A stretch of 39,674 nt of DNA from Nonomuraea corallina (GTDB lineage Bacteria > Actinomycetota > Actinomycetes > Streptosporangiales > Streptosporangiaceae), in assembly GCF_027620315.1 (NCBI RefSeq), contig NZ_JAPNNL010000053.1:1-39674 (forward strand), in the 5' to 3' direction. Position numbers and translations under genes: made by a program. Shown here in pieces: positions 1 through 7,779 of this stretch. Under the pieces are notes generated by a model. It saw only the letters and a program-made list of their open reading frames with translations, was not told the DNA's origin and did no database searches. Numbering within the stretch: the stretch's first letter is position 1; every line of letters starts with the position of its first letter.

Positions 1-728
1 TCGGGCCGCACGCCCACGCGCGCGAGGCGGTGCGCCTGCTCGCCCCGGTCGACCGCCCGCCGGCGCTGCGTGACTTCTTCGCCTTCGAGGACCACATGGT
101 CAACGCGCTGCGCAACCTGGGCCGGGAGGTCCCGCAGGCGTGGTACGAGGCGCCCTCCCACTACGTGACCCGCAGCGCGTCGGTGTTCGGTCCCGACGAG
201 ACCGGCCAGTGGCCGGCGTACACCGAGAAGCTCGACTACGAGCTGGAGTTCGCGATCGTCATCGGCAGGCGCGGCCGGGACATCCCGCCCGAGCGGGCCT
301 GGGACCACATCGCCGGGCTCACCATCTTCAACGACCTGTCCTGCCGCGACGTCCAGCGCCGCGAGATGGGCACCGCCGTCGGCCCGGCCAAGACCAAGGG
401 CTTCGACCGCGGCTGCGCCACCGGGCCGTACCTCGTCACCGTCGACGAGATCCCGCGCCCGTTCCAGGCCGGCATGCGGGCCTTCGTCAACGACGAGCTG
501 TGGTCGCAGGGCTCCGCCGGGTCGATCCACTGGTCCATCGAGCAGCTCGTGGCGCACGCCTCGGCGGGGGAGACGCTGCTGCCCGGCGACCTGCTCGGCT
601 CGGGGACGGTCGGCACCGGCGCCGGGATCGAGATCGACCGCTGGATCAAGCCGGGCGACGTGATCCGGCTGGAGATCGACGGGCTCGGCGCGCTGGAGAC
701 CCGTGTTGAGCGCGCGGGGGACGCCTGA
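1..728 (+). CDS. FAH-family (fumarylacetoacetate hydrolase-like) protein, 5' end missing
   Basis: The C-terminal part of a fumarylacetoacetase/2-hydroxyhepta-diene-dioate isomerase family enzyme, a metal-dependent fold that cleaves C-C bonds or isomerises products of ring degradation. The frame is open to the window edge (first full codon at 3), and residues before the GTG at 30 still look like coding sequence, so the real start lies outside; family members are usually about 280-300 residues. The acidic metal site is visible as DYELEFA and, about 30 residues later, NDLSCRDVQ; the GPAKTKGFD segment and the C-terminal PGDVIRLEIDGLG strand are also typical. Its stop overlaps the next gene's start by one base (TGATG), so the two are translationally coupled. 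The family is secure; the substrate is not known. Confidence 0.88.
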   Translation, partial: GPHAHAREAVRLLAPVDRPPALRDFFAFEDHMVNALRNLGREVPQAWYEAPSHYVTRSASVFGPDETGQWPAYTEKLDYELEFAIVIGRRGRDIPPERAWDHIAGLTIFNDLSCRDVQRREMGTAVGPAKTKGFDRGCATGPYLVTVDEIPRPFQAGMRAFVNDELWSQGSAGSIHWSIEQLVAHASAGETLLPGDLLGSGTVGTGAGIEIDRWIKPGDVIRLEIDGLGALETRVERAGDA

Positions 729-2455
729 TGCGTCCGGCGATCCTGCGTGAGCGGGACGTGCCGATCCCGCTCCCGGACGGCGTCGTGCTCCGCGCCGACG
801 TCTACCGCGACCCGGCCGCGGGACCGCGCCCGGTGCTGCTGCAGTACACCGCGTACGACAAGTCGAACTGGGCCTCCGTCTACGGGGTGATCAACCCCGA
901 ACGGGCGGTCGACCACGGCTTCGCCGTCGTGGTCGTGGACGCGCGCGGCCGGTTCCGCTCCGGCGGTGACGAGCCGTTCCGCCCGTTCGCCCGGTCCGGC
1001 GAGGACGCCGCCGCGTGCGTCGCCTGGGCGGCGGCGCAGCCGTGGTCGAGCGGCGCGGTCGGCATGTACGGCGCGTCGAACAACGGCGTCCCGCAGTGGC
1101 AGGCGCTGCGGCACCGGCCGCCGGCGCTGCGCACGATCGTGCCGCACTTCACCGCGCCCGAGTACGGCGCCGGCTGGGTCTGGCGCGGTGGCGCGTTCCG
1201 GCTCGGCTTCAACCTGTGGTGGAGCCTGGCGAACCTGGCCCCCGACCAGCTCCGCCGGGCGATCGCCCGCGACGGCGCCGCCGCGCACGAGGACACCGCG
1301 CGGGCGCTGGCCCGCGCGCTGCGTGACCCGGACACCGCCCTGCGGTCCCTGCCGCTGACGGACGTGCCCGCCCTGGACGGCATCGCCCCCCACTACCGTG
1401 AGTGGCTGGAGCACCCGCCGGGCGACCCGTACTGGGACGAGCTCGGCGCCGGCGACGCGGTCGCCGCGACCGACCTGCCCGTGCTGCACGTCGCCGGCTG
1501 GTACAACGTGCACCTCGACGGCAACCTCGCCGCGTACGAGGCGATCAAGGTCGCGGGCGGGCCGGCCGCGGAGCGGCAGCGTCTGATCATCGGCCCGTGG
1601 ACGCAGTGGTCGCCCGCGCTGTTCGGCGACGCCTGCGGCCCCGAACGGCGCTTCCCCGCCGCGATCGACATGGAAGGGCTGCAGCTCGCCTGGTTCGCGC
1701 GGCATCTGGCCGGCGCCGCCGATCCCGGGCTGCCGCCGGTGCGCGTGTTCGTGATGGGCGTGGACGAGTGGCGCGACGAGCAGGAGTGGCCGCCCGCCCG
1801 CGCCCGCGCCACCCCCTGGTTCCTGCACAGCGGGGGAGCCGCCAACACGCGCCACGGGGACGGCCGCCTCGCCCCCGAGCCGCCTGAGGGACCGCAGCCG
1901 CCCGACACGTTCCGGCACGACCCGCGCGACCCCGTGCCCACCCGCGGCGGCGCGACCTACCTGCCCAACCCGGCCGCCAACTCCGGCCCGATGGACCAGA
2001 GCACGGTCGAGGACCGCGACGACGTCCTCGTCTACAGCAGCGACCCGCTGACCGCCCCGGTCGAGGTCATCGGCCCCGTGCGCGCCGTGGTCCACCTGAC
2101 GGCCGGCGGCCCCGCCATGGACGTCACGGCGAAGCTCGTCGACGTCCACCCCGACGGCCGCGCGTTCCTGCTCTGCGACGGCATCCGGCGGGTGAGCGCG
2201 GCCGAGGTCGCCGCCGCCGGGTCCGAGCCGGTGCGGGCCGAGGTCGATCTGATCGCCACCGCCAACGTCTTCCTGCCGGGCCATCGCATCCGGCTGGAGA
2301 TCGCCGGCAGCTCGTTCCCCGCGTACGACCGTCACGCCGGCACCGCGGACGGCATCGCAGCCACCCGCGGCGACCTGCGCCCCGCGCTGCGGACCGTGTT
2401 CCACGACGCCCGCCACCCGTCGGCGCTCGTGCTCCCCGTCGTCCCCGCCGGGTGA
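728..2455 (+). CDS. CocE/NonD family hydrolase (X-Pro dipeptidyl-peptidase-like serine hydrolase)
   Basis: A 575-residue alpha/beta hydrolase of the CocE/NonD (peptidase S15-like) family, which cleaves esters, amides or acyl-amino bonds. The N-terminal catalytic half starts with the usual PLPDGVVLRADVYRD strand. The nucleophile elbow is GASNNG with Ser117; this family more often has G-x-S-Y-x-G, so the NN is slightly unusual. DVPALDG and DLPVLHVAGWYN precede the acid/His region. The C-terminal half is the jelly-roll XPD_C domain (DPLTAPVEVIGPVRA, then GHRIRLEIAGSSFP). There is no signal peptide, so it is cytoplasmic. The start overlaps the FAH stop (TGATG). A second member of the family lies at 35416-37131, in the other catabolic cluster; the two are clearly diverged. 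The substrate is unknown. Confidence 0.9.
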   Translation: MRPAILRERDVPIPLPDGVVLRADVYRDPAAGPRPVLLQYTAYDKSNWASVYGVINPERAVDHGFAVVVVDARGRFRSGGDEPFRPFARSGEDAAACVAWAAAQPWSSGAVGMYGASNNGVPQWQALRHRPPALRTIVPHFTAPEYGAGWVWRGGAFRLGFNLWWSLANLAPDQLRRAIARDGAAAHEDTARALARALRDPDTALRSLPLTDVPALDGIAPHYREWLEHPPGDPYWDELGAGDAVAATDLPVLHVAGWYNVHLDGNLAAYEAIKVAGGPAAERQRLIIGPWTQWSPALFGDACGPERRFPAAIDMEGLQLAWFARHLAGAADPGLPPVRVFVMGVDEWRDEQEWPPARARATPWFLHSGGAANTRHGDGRLAPEPPEGPQPPDTFRHDPRDPVPTRGGATYLPNPAANSGPMDQSTVEDRDDVLVYSSDPLTAPVEVIGPVRAVVHLTAGGPAMDVTAKLVDVHPDGRAFLLCDGIRRVSAAEVAAAGSEPVRAEVDLIATANVFLPGHRIRLEIAGSSFPAYDRHAGTADGIAATRGDLRPALRTVFHDARHPSALVLPVVPAG

Positions 2456-2525
2456 CGACCGAGCATCGAGCACCCGAGCGGCCGGGGCGCCGACGACCCG
2501 CACGAACGACAAGGAGACGACGGCC

Positions 2526-3149
2526 ATGCCGACCGACGAACCCCAGGGCCTGATCCCGATGCTCCCCGTGGAGGAGGCGGCGAGGACCGCCGTCGAGGCG
2601 GGCATGCGCGAGGAGCTGTCGCGCATCTTCTTCTACCGGCTGCTGCTGAACTCGCCGCAGTCCGCCCGCGTGGAGAACGAGATCAACGATCGCATCCTCT
2701 GGGAGGGCAGGCTCACCCTCAGGCCCGAGGCGAACCGGCTGCGCGAACTCGCGATCATGCGCGTCGCCTGGGTGACCGGCTCTGCCTACCTGTGGGCGCA
2801 CCACTACGCGCCGACCGTTGACGTCGACCTGCCGGGCAGACGCCCCACCGACGTGCTCGGGGTGCGCGAAGGCGCCGCCCACGAGGGCTTCGGCCCCGCC
2901 GAACGCGCCGTGATGCGCGCGGTCGACGAGATGGTACGCGACGACAGGATCTCCGAGCCGACCTTGGACGACCTGAAGGCGCTGCTCGCGAACGACGGCG
3001 AGGTCGTCGAGATCTGCTACGTCATCGCGATCTGGCGGGCGCTGACCATGCTCATGGACACCTTCCAGGTGCCGCTGGAACCGGGCTACCAGGCGTGGGC
3101 GCCCGACGGCCGGCGGCCCGGCGACCACGAAGGGGAGGCCGGGCGGTGA
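2526..3149 (+). CDS. carboxymuconolactone decarboxylase / AhpD-like family protein
   Basis: A 207-residue, all-helical protein of the carboxymuconolactone decarboxylase superfamily. The diagnostic stretch is RELAIMRVAWVTGSAYLWAHHY (about residues 76-97), where this family places its catalytic Glu/His helix. The CxxC pair of peroxidase-type AhpD members is absent, so a decarboxylase/isomerase-type role fits better than a redox one. The segments DLKALLANDGEVVEICYVIAIW and ALTMLMDTFQVPLEP form the usual C-terminal helices. An AAGGAG ribosome binding site lies 8-10 bases before the ATG. It follows the CocE gene by 70 bases and overlaps the next gene by GTGA, so it is part of the same operon. The exact reaction is not known. 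Confidence 0.82.
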   Translation: MPTDEPQGLIPMLPVEEAARTAVEAGMREELSRIFFYRLLLNSPQSARVENEINDRILWEGRLTLRPEANRLRELAIMRVAWVTGSAYLWAHHYAPTVDVDLPGRRPTDVLGVREGAAHEGFGPAERAVMRAVDEMVRDDRISEPTLDDLKALLANDGEVVEICYVIAIWRALTMLMDTFQVPLEPGYQAWAPDGRRPGDHEGEAGR

Positions 3150-3910
3150 GCAGGTTCGAGGAGTACCGCGACCGGTTCGGGGACGTGCGGATGGAGCGGC
3201 ACGACGGCATCCTCCAAGTCACCCTGCACACCGACGGCGGGTCGCTGAAGTGGACCGAGCGCGCGCACCGCGAGCTGCCCGAGGCGTTCCGGCAGATCGC
3301 CACCGACCCCGGCAACCGGGTCGTCATCCTCACCGGCAGCGGACCCGACTTCCTCACGGAGATGGCGTTCGAGCGGCGCAACACGACCCCGCAGGGCTGG
3401 GACCGGGTGGCTCACGAGGGCCGGCACCTGCTCTTCGACCTGCTGGACATCGAAGTGCCGGTCATCGCCGCGGTGAACGGCCCGGCCACCGAGCACGCCG
3501 AGCTCGCGCTCCTGTCCGACATCGTCCTCGCCTCCGAGACCGCCACGTTCGCCGACCACCAGCACGTCGTCGCCGGGGTGGTGCCCGGCGACGGCGTCCA
3601 CCTCGTCTGGCCGTGGCTGCTGGGGATGAACCGGGCCCGGCACTTCCTGCTCACCGGGCGTACCATCGACGCCCACGAGGCTCTCGACCTCGGCCTGGTG
3701 GCGGAGGTGCTGCCGCCGGACCGGCTGCTCGACCGCGCCTGGGAGCACGCCCGCCTGCTCGCCGCCAACACCACGCTCATGCTCCGCTACACCCGGGCGT
3801 GCCTCACCATGCTGATCCGCCGCGAGCTGCGGTTCGGGCTCGCGCACGGACTCGCGCTGGAATCGCTCGCCGCCGTCGACGCCCGCTCCTTCCCCCGGGA
3901 GCCGGCCTGA
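3146..3910 (+). CDS. crotonase-fold hydrolase resembling 6-oxocamphor hydrolase (retro-Claisen C-C hydrolase)
   Basis: A 254-residue enoyl-CoA hydratase/isomerase superfamily protein. The GTG at 3146 was chosen because AGGGGAGG lies just before it and it overlaps the upstream stop as GTGA; the open frame runs further upstream but inside the previous gene. Family features are VVILTG (59-64), IEVPVIAAVNGP (102-113) and SDIVLASETATFAD (124-137). Against 6-oxocamphor hydrolase (OCH, from memory), the residues reported as functional have counterparts here: His45 to His41, His122 to His117, His145 to His140, Asp154 to Asp149 and Glu244 to Glu239, the last four with a constant offset of 5. The flanking motif VVPGDGVHLVWPWLLG is also OCH-like. 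I therefore infer a CoA-independent hydrolase that cleaves a cyclic beta-diketone rather than a hydratase. Confidence 0.85.
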   Translation: MSRFEEYRDRFGDVRMERHDGILQVTLHTDGGSLKWTERAHRELPEAFRQIATDPGNRVVILTGSGPDFLTEMAFERRNTTPQGWDRVAHEGRHLLFDLLDIEVPVIAAVNGPATEHAELALLSDIVLASETATFADHQHVVAGVVPGDGVHLVWPWLLGMNRARHFLLTGRTIDAHEALDLGLVAEVLPPDRLLDRAWEHARLLAANTTLMLRYTRACLTMLIRRELRFGLAHGLALESLAAVDARSFPREPA

Positions 3911-3929
3911 TCCGCGCCGGGGCACGCGC

Positions 3930-3969
3930 GCGTCCGTACGGCGGGTGCTCAGCCCCGCCGTACGGACGC
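3930..3969. terminator. strong bidirectional hairpin terminator between convergent genes
   Basis: A perfect 16-bp stem (left arm starting GCGTCCGTACGG, right arm 3954-3969) with an 8-base loop sits between the stop of the crotonase gene (plus) and the stop of the SDR gene (minus). No U-tract is needed for such stems in actinomycetes. It should end both transcripts. Confidence 0.85.
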
Positions 3970-3974
3970 CACTC

Positions 3975-4880
3975 CTACCTGACGGCTTCGCCGGTGAACA
4001 GGGCGCTGATCGGAGCGGGCTCGTGACGGGTGGAGTCCCCGCCGAAGAGCTCCTCCCGGAAGCGCGCGCCCGTCTCCGGCGACCACTCCTCCGGCTGCCG
4101 CACCTCGCGTACGGGAGCCCAGGTGCGCATCCGCTGGACCACGTCGCCGGCGACGACGAAGACCTGGCCGGTGACGTCCTCGCCGGACGGGCCGGCAAGC
4201 CAGGCGACCAGCGCCGCGACCCGCTCGGGCGGCAGCGCCCCGGCGCCGCCGGGCAGCGCGCCGAACGCGGCCTCGCTCATCGGGGTGCGGGCCCGGGGCG
4301 CGATCGCGTTGACGCGGACCCCGTGGCGGGAGAGTTCGGCGGCGAGGGTCAGGGTCAGCGCGGCGAGGCCCGCCTTGGCCGCCGCGTAGTTGCTCTGGCC
4401 CGCGTTGCCGTACAGCCCCGACTCGCTGCTCGTGTTGATGATCCGGCGGCCCGCGCGCCCCGGCTGCGCGCGCCAGTGCCGGGCCAGGGCGCGGCACAGC
4501 CGGAAGGGCGCGGTCAGGTTCACCGCCAGCACCGCGTCCCAGTCGGCGTCGTCCAGGTTGAAGACCATCCGGTCACGGACGATGCCGGCGTTGTTGACCA
4601 GGACCGAGACCGGCGCCCCGGTGTCCTCGGCGACCGCCAGGACGTCCTCGGCCGCTCCCGGCTCGGCCAGGTCGCCGTGCCAGGAGACGGCGGCGCCGCC
4701 CGCGTCGCGGATCTCGTCCACCACCGGCCCGGTGTCCGCCCGGTCCGCGCACACCACGACCGCCCCGCGCCGGGCGAGCACCCGCGCCTCGGCGGCGCCG
4801 ATGCCCTGCGCGGCTCCGGTGACGACGCAGGCATGCCCTGTCAGGTCGAACTCCTCATACGGGCCGGGTGAAAACATCAT
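3975..4880 (-). CDS. SDR family NAD(P)-dependent oxidoreductase
   Basis: A 301-residue short-chain dehydrogenase/reductase. The ATG at 4880 is preferred: GGAG lies 6 bases before it, whereas the upstream GTG at 4892 lies inside that ribosome binding site. The Rossmann motif TGAAQGIG is at 21-28, NNAG at 96-99, and the catalytic set is the NTSSES serine (about 152), Tyr165 and Lys169 in NYAAAKAG. The sequence resembles the 3-oxoacyl reductase/17-beta-HSD type IV SDR branch. A tail of about 45 residues (VREVRQPEEWSPETGARFREELF) extends past the usual SDR core. It has its own promoter and converges with the upstream catabolic operon, so functional linkage is possible but not shown by co-transcription. 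Confidence 0.9.
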   Translation of the reverse strand: MMFSPGPYEEFDLTGHACVVTGAAQGIGAAEARVLARRGAVVVCADRADTGPVVDEIRDAGGAAVSWHGDLAEPGAAEDVLAVAEDTGAPVSVLVNNAGIVRDRMVFNLDDADWDAVLAVNLTAPFRLCRALARHWRAQPGRAGRRIINTSSESGLYGNAGQSNYAAAKAGLAALTLTLAAELSRHGVRVNAIAPRARTPMSEAAFGALPGGAGALPPERVAALVAWLAGPSGEDVTGQVFVVAGDVVQRMRTWAPVREVRQPEEWSPETGARFREELFGGDSTRHEPAPISALFTGEAVR

Positions 4881-4940
4881 GCCATTCTCCACGCGCTGTG
4901 CATCGAATTCCGCCGAGGATTTCCGGTCGGATCGTCATCG

Positions 4941-4946
4941 ATTATA
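4941..4946 (-). promoter_or_regulatory. -10 box of the SDR gene
   Basis: A perfect TATAAT on the minus strand lies about 60 bases upstream of the SDR start codon, inside an unusually AT-rich stretch (about 4905-5065). No convincing -35 hexamer is seen at 17-18 bases. The gap 4881-5088 otherwise holds only a 6-bp stem (5055-5072, CGTTTC/GAAACG) behind the luciferase-like gene. Confidence 0.5.
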
Positions 4947-5088
4947 GGCGTTTCTGGAGAGGTAATACAGAAATGCGGGCAGGCGATTTCCGTATCGATA
5001 TTGAAGGCCATGGCCCGCCGAAAGGCTGCCTCGGATGTTCTCTTTTTGTTTATTCGTTTCCACGGAGAAACGCCGGCACAAGACGTGG

Positions 5089-6111
5089 TCAGCGCCAGCC
5101 GAGTGCCGGGGCGACGTGGGTCAGGACCGAGGAGATGAGGTGGGCGTTGTAGTCCACGCCGAGCTGGCTGGGCACCGTCAGCAGGAGCGTGTCGGCCGCG
5201 GCGATCGCCTCGTCGGCGGCCAGCTCCTTGACCAGCACGTCGGGTTCGGCGGCGTACGTGCGCCCGAACACGGCCCTGGTGGTGGCGTCGATGAAGCCGA
5301 CCTGGTCGGAGCTGTCGCGCTCGTGGCCGAAGTACGCGCGGTCCGTCTCGTTGACGATCGGCATGATGGAGCGGCTCACCGACACCCGCGGCTCGCCGTC
5401 GTGACCGGCTTCCTTCCACGCCTCCCGGTAGGCCGCGATCTGCTCGGCCTGCTGCACGTGGAACGGTCTGCCGTTCTCGTCGTCCTTGAGCGTGGAGCTC
5501 ATCAGGTGCATGCCGAGCCCGGCGGCCCACTTGGCGGTGGCGTTGGAGCCGGAGCCCCACCAGATCCGCTGCCGCAGCCCTTCGGCGTGCGGTTCGAGGC
5601 GCAGCAGCCCCGGCGGGTTGGGGAACATGGGCCGCGGGTTCGGCTGGGCGAACCCCTTGCCCTCCAGCACCTGGAGGAAGACCTCGGCGTGCCTGCGCGC
5701 CATGTCGGCGTCGGTTTCGCCCTCGGCCGGCTCGTAGCCGAAGTAGCGCCAGCCGTCGATCACCTGCTCGGGTGATCCTCGGCTGATGCCGAGCTGGAGC
5801 CGGCCGCCCGCGATGAGGTCGGCCGCGCCGGCGTCCTCGGCCATGTAGAGGGGGTTCTCGTACCGCATGTCGATGACGCCGGTGCCGATCTCGATCCGGC
5901 TCGTCCGCGCGCCGACGGCCGCGAGCAGCGGGAACGGGCTCGCGAGCTGCCGGGCGAAGTGGTGGACGCGGAAGTAGGCGCCGTCGGCCCCGAGTTCTTC
6001 GGCGGCCACCGCCAGCTCGATCGACTGCAGCAGGGTGTCCGCCGCGCTGCGCGCCTTCGAGTGCGGCGAGGAGGACCAGTGGCCGAAGCTCAGGAAACCG
6101 ATGTTCTTCAT
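5089..6111 (-). CDS. LLM class flavin-dependent oxidoreductase (luciferase-like monooxygenase)
   Basis: A 340-residue bacterial-luciferase-like TIM barrel that would use reduced FMN or F420. The N-terminal strand IGFLSFGHW, the ADGAYFRVHHF segment, IEIGTGVIDMRYENPLYMAEDAGAAD and the GGRLQLGISRGSPEQ loop are typical. Length is normal for the family. The start is the ATG at 6111; there is no well-placed Shine-Dalgarno, and a perfect 8-bp inverted repeat abuts the start codon. It is a single gene: GH62 upstream is closed off by a hairpin at 6155-6203, and 208 bases separate it from the SDR gene. The substrate is unknown; the nearby catabolic operon makes oxygenation of a cyclic ketone or similar compound a reasonable guess. 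Confidence 0.88.
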   Translation of the reverse strand: MKNIGFLSFGHWSSSPHSKARSAADTLLQSIELAVAAEELGADGAYFRVHHFARQLASPFPLLAAVGARTSRIEIGTGVIDMRYENPLYMAEDAGAADLIAGGRLQLGISRGSPEQVIDGWRYFGYEPAEGETDADMARRHAEVFLQVLEGKGFAQPNPRPMFPNPPGLLRLEPHAEGLRQRIWWGSGSNATAKWAAGLGMHLMSSTLKDDENGRPFHVQQAEQIAAYREAWKEAGHDGEPRVSVSRSIMPIVNETDRAYFGHERDSSDQVGFIDATTRAVFGRTYAAEPDVLVKELAADEAIAAADTLLLTVPSQLGVDYNAHLISSVLTHVAPALGWR

Positions 6112-6134
6112 ACGCGAGGCAACATTCCTCGCGT
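6112..6134. promoter_or_regulatory. inverted repeat touching the start codon of the luciferase-like gene
   Basis: ACGCGAGG, 7 bases, CCTCGCGT: perfect 8-bp arms that end directly against the ATG at 6111. It could be a repressor operator, or an mRNA hairpin at the initiation site that hides the only GAGG in the leader. Confidence 0.5.
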
Positions 6135-6154
6135 CAAAGACATTCCATGACGTT

Positions 6155-6203
6155 CGGGCCCCGGGTACGGCGCTTGCTCCCAGAACGCCGCATCCGGGGC
6201 CCG
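6155..6203 (-). terminator. hairpin terminator of the GH43-GH62 transcript
   Basis: CGGGCCCCGG ... CCGGGGCCCG (10 bp), then a 3-base mismatch, then CGGCG/CGCCG, with a 13-base loop. It lies 50 bases after the GH62 stop and upstream of the luciferase-like gene. Confidence 0.75.
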
Positions 6204-6252
6204 ATTCACACGGTGGTCGGAGCCGGCCGCCCCGATCCGTGTCGTCCGATCG

Positions 6253-7719
6253 CTACTGCAGGGTCAGCAGGCCCGGCCGGTAGGGCAGGAGGCCGTAGTC
6301 GCCGCCGGAGCTGGGGCTGCGGCCCTGGTAGAGGAGTTGCAGGTTGCAGGGGTCGACGGTCATGGTCTGGTCGGCGCTGGTGCGGAGCAGCTCGCCGTGG
6401 CTGATGTCGTTGGTCCAGGTGGCGCCGCTGTTGGCCTTGCCGGCGAACGGGTTGCTCTCGGAGGTGGCCTGCGGGGTCCAGGAACCGTTCAGGCTGGTGG
6501 CCGTGAACGAGCGGAAGTAGCGGCCCTGCGAGCCGATCGCCTCGACGATCATGAGGTACCGGTTCTGGTCCTTCAGCTTGTAGACCTGGACGGCCTCGAA
6601 CAGGTTGTTCGTCGAGTCACTCATGATCACCGTGGAGGTCGAGCCGAAACTGCCCGGGAAGTTCCCGATGGGCATGCTGGCCCGGTAGATCCGGCCGTTG
6701 TCCCCGGCGAAGAACAGGTACATGTTGCTGCTGTCACCGATGAGCGCCTGGTCGATGGGGCCGGTCGAGGAGTTGGAGATGCTTCCGGAGAAGAGCACCT
6801 GCTCCGAGGACCAGCCGTTCGGGTTGGTGGGGTCGCTCGACGTCCGGTACGAGAAGGCGGTCCCGCCCCACTGGTAGGCGAGGACCCAGATGTTGCGCGG
6901 GGCGAAGTAGAAGAGCGTGGGCGCGACGGTGGAGGAGTTCATCGTGTTCTGGCTCGCCGTGGCCATCTCGGACCAGTTGGTGAAGAGGCCGAAGTTCATC
7001 GAGCCCCATCGGGTGCCGAAGTCGTGCGTCGTGGCGTACACGAGCTGCCTGCCGTTGTAGGGCGCGACCGTGAAGTCCTTGAGGGAGACCCAGCCCGACT
7101 TCGGCTGCGCCAGCGGCCCGGTCGAGGTCCAGCGGTAGGTCGACGGGAGCGCGCACGTGCCCGGGTCCGGGTCGGGGTCGCCGCCGCCGTCCATCTTGAC
7201 GAGCTGCCACTGCTGGTTGTTGCCGCCCCAGTCGTCGTACTGGACGATGTTGGCGCCGTCGGCGGTGGAGGCGCCTTGGACCTCGAGGGCCTTGTTGCTG
7301 TGGCGGGAGATGAGGCGGACGTGGCCGTCGGTGCTGTCGGCCAGGCGCCATTGCTGGTTGGTGCCGTTGTGGTCGGTCCATTGGACGATGGAGCCGCCGT
7401 TGGCGGTGGACCAGTTGTAGACGTCGAGGACCTTGCCGGAGTGGCGGGACTTGAGTCGGTAGTAGCCGCCGCCGGAGTCGACGAACTGCCATTGCTGCTG
7501 GTTCTGGTTGTTCCTGGTCCATTGGGTGATGCGGGCGCCGTCGTTGGTGGCGAGGTTGTAGAGGTCCAGGGCCTTGCCGCTGTTGCGGTTGACCAGGACG
7601 TACCAGGCGTTGGTGTCGACGGTCGCCGCGTGGGCGGCCTGCGTCTGTAAAGCGATGAACAGGCTCGCCACCAAGGTGGCCACCGTCGCGAGGACGGCCA
7701 GGGGTTTGAACTTCATCAT
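6253..7719 (-). CDS. secreted GH62 alpha-L-arabinofuranosidase with N-terminal ricin (CBM13) domain
   Basis: 488 residues. A Sec signal peptide covers about 1-31 ([18 protein letters not shown], cleavage near AHA-A). A three-lobed ricin-type/CBM13 domain (about 33-176) follows, with repeated QQW motifs, then a DPDPDPG linker and a GH62 catalytic domain from CALPSTYRW (about 189) to the end. GH62 enzymes remove arabinofuranose side chains from arabinoxylan. The expected catalytic carboxylates are present: Asp215 in SLKDFT, Asp323 in PIDQALIG and Glu375 in NLFEAVQVY. The first codons are ATG ATG with GGAG just ahead, so the second ATG (7716) is an equally good start. It lies 60 bases behind the GH43 gene and is probably co-transcribed with it. 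Its ricin module is almost identical in DNA to that of GH43. Confidence 0.93.
   Translation of the reverse strand: MMKFKPLAVLATVATLVASLFIALQTQAAHAATVDTNAWYVLVNRNSGKALDLYNLATNDGARITQWTRNNQNQQQWQFVDSGGGYYRLKSRHSGKVLDVYNWSTANGGSIVQWTDHNGTNQQWRLADSTDGHVRLISRHSNKALEVQGASTADGANIVQYDDWGGNNQQWQLVKMDGGGDPDPDPGTCALPSTYRWTSTGPLAQPKSGWVSLKDFTVAPYNGRQLVYATTHDFGTRWGSMNFGLFTNWSEMATASQNTMNSSTVAPTLFYFAPRNIWVLAYQWGGTAFSYRTSSDPTNPNGWSSEQVLFSGSISNSSTGPIDQALIGDSSNMYLFFAGDNGRIYRASMPIGNFPGSFGSTSTVIMSDSTNNLFEAVQVYKLKDQNRYLMIVEAIGSQGRYFRSFTATSLNGSWTPQATSESNPFAGKANSGATWTNDISHGELLRTSADQTMTVDPCNLQLLYQGRSPSSGGDYGLLPYRPGLLTLQ
7173..7639 (-). repeat. ricin/CBM13 module, copy 1 of a 467-bp direct repeat
   Basis: This stretch of the GH62 gene matches 9282-9748 in the GH43 gene over 467 bp with a constant offset of 2109 and only about five base differences by eye. 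It covers the end of the signal peptide, the whole ricin domain and the start of the linker. The match stops abruptly on both sides. Confidence 0.9.
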
Positions 7720-7779
7720 GTGCTCCGATTCGCCTTTCTGCGTCGGGCTTCGGGGGGGCCGAACTGCCGGGGATTCGTG

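Noticed and set aside
236..2626. Very long antisense open frame of 796 codons, and similar ones at 14404-16404, 17939-19333 and 21186-23066.
   Set aside because: They are shadows of GC-rich coding strands: compositionally biased (Arg/Gly/Ala/Val/Asp), without motifs or ribosome binding sites, and opposite well-supported genes.
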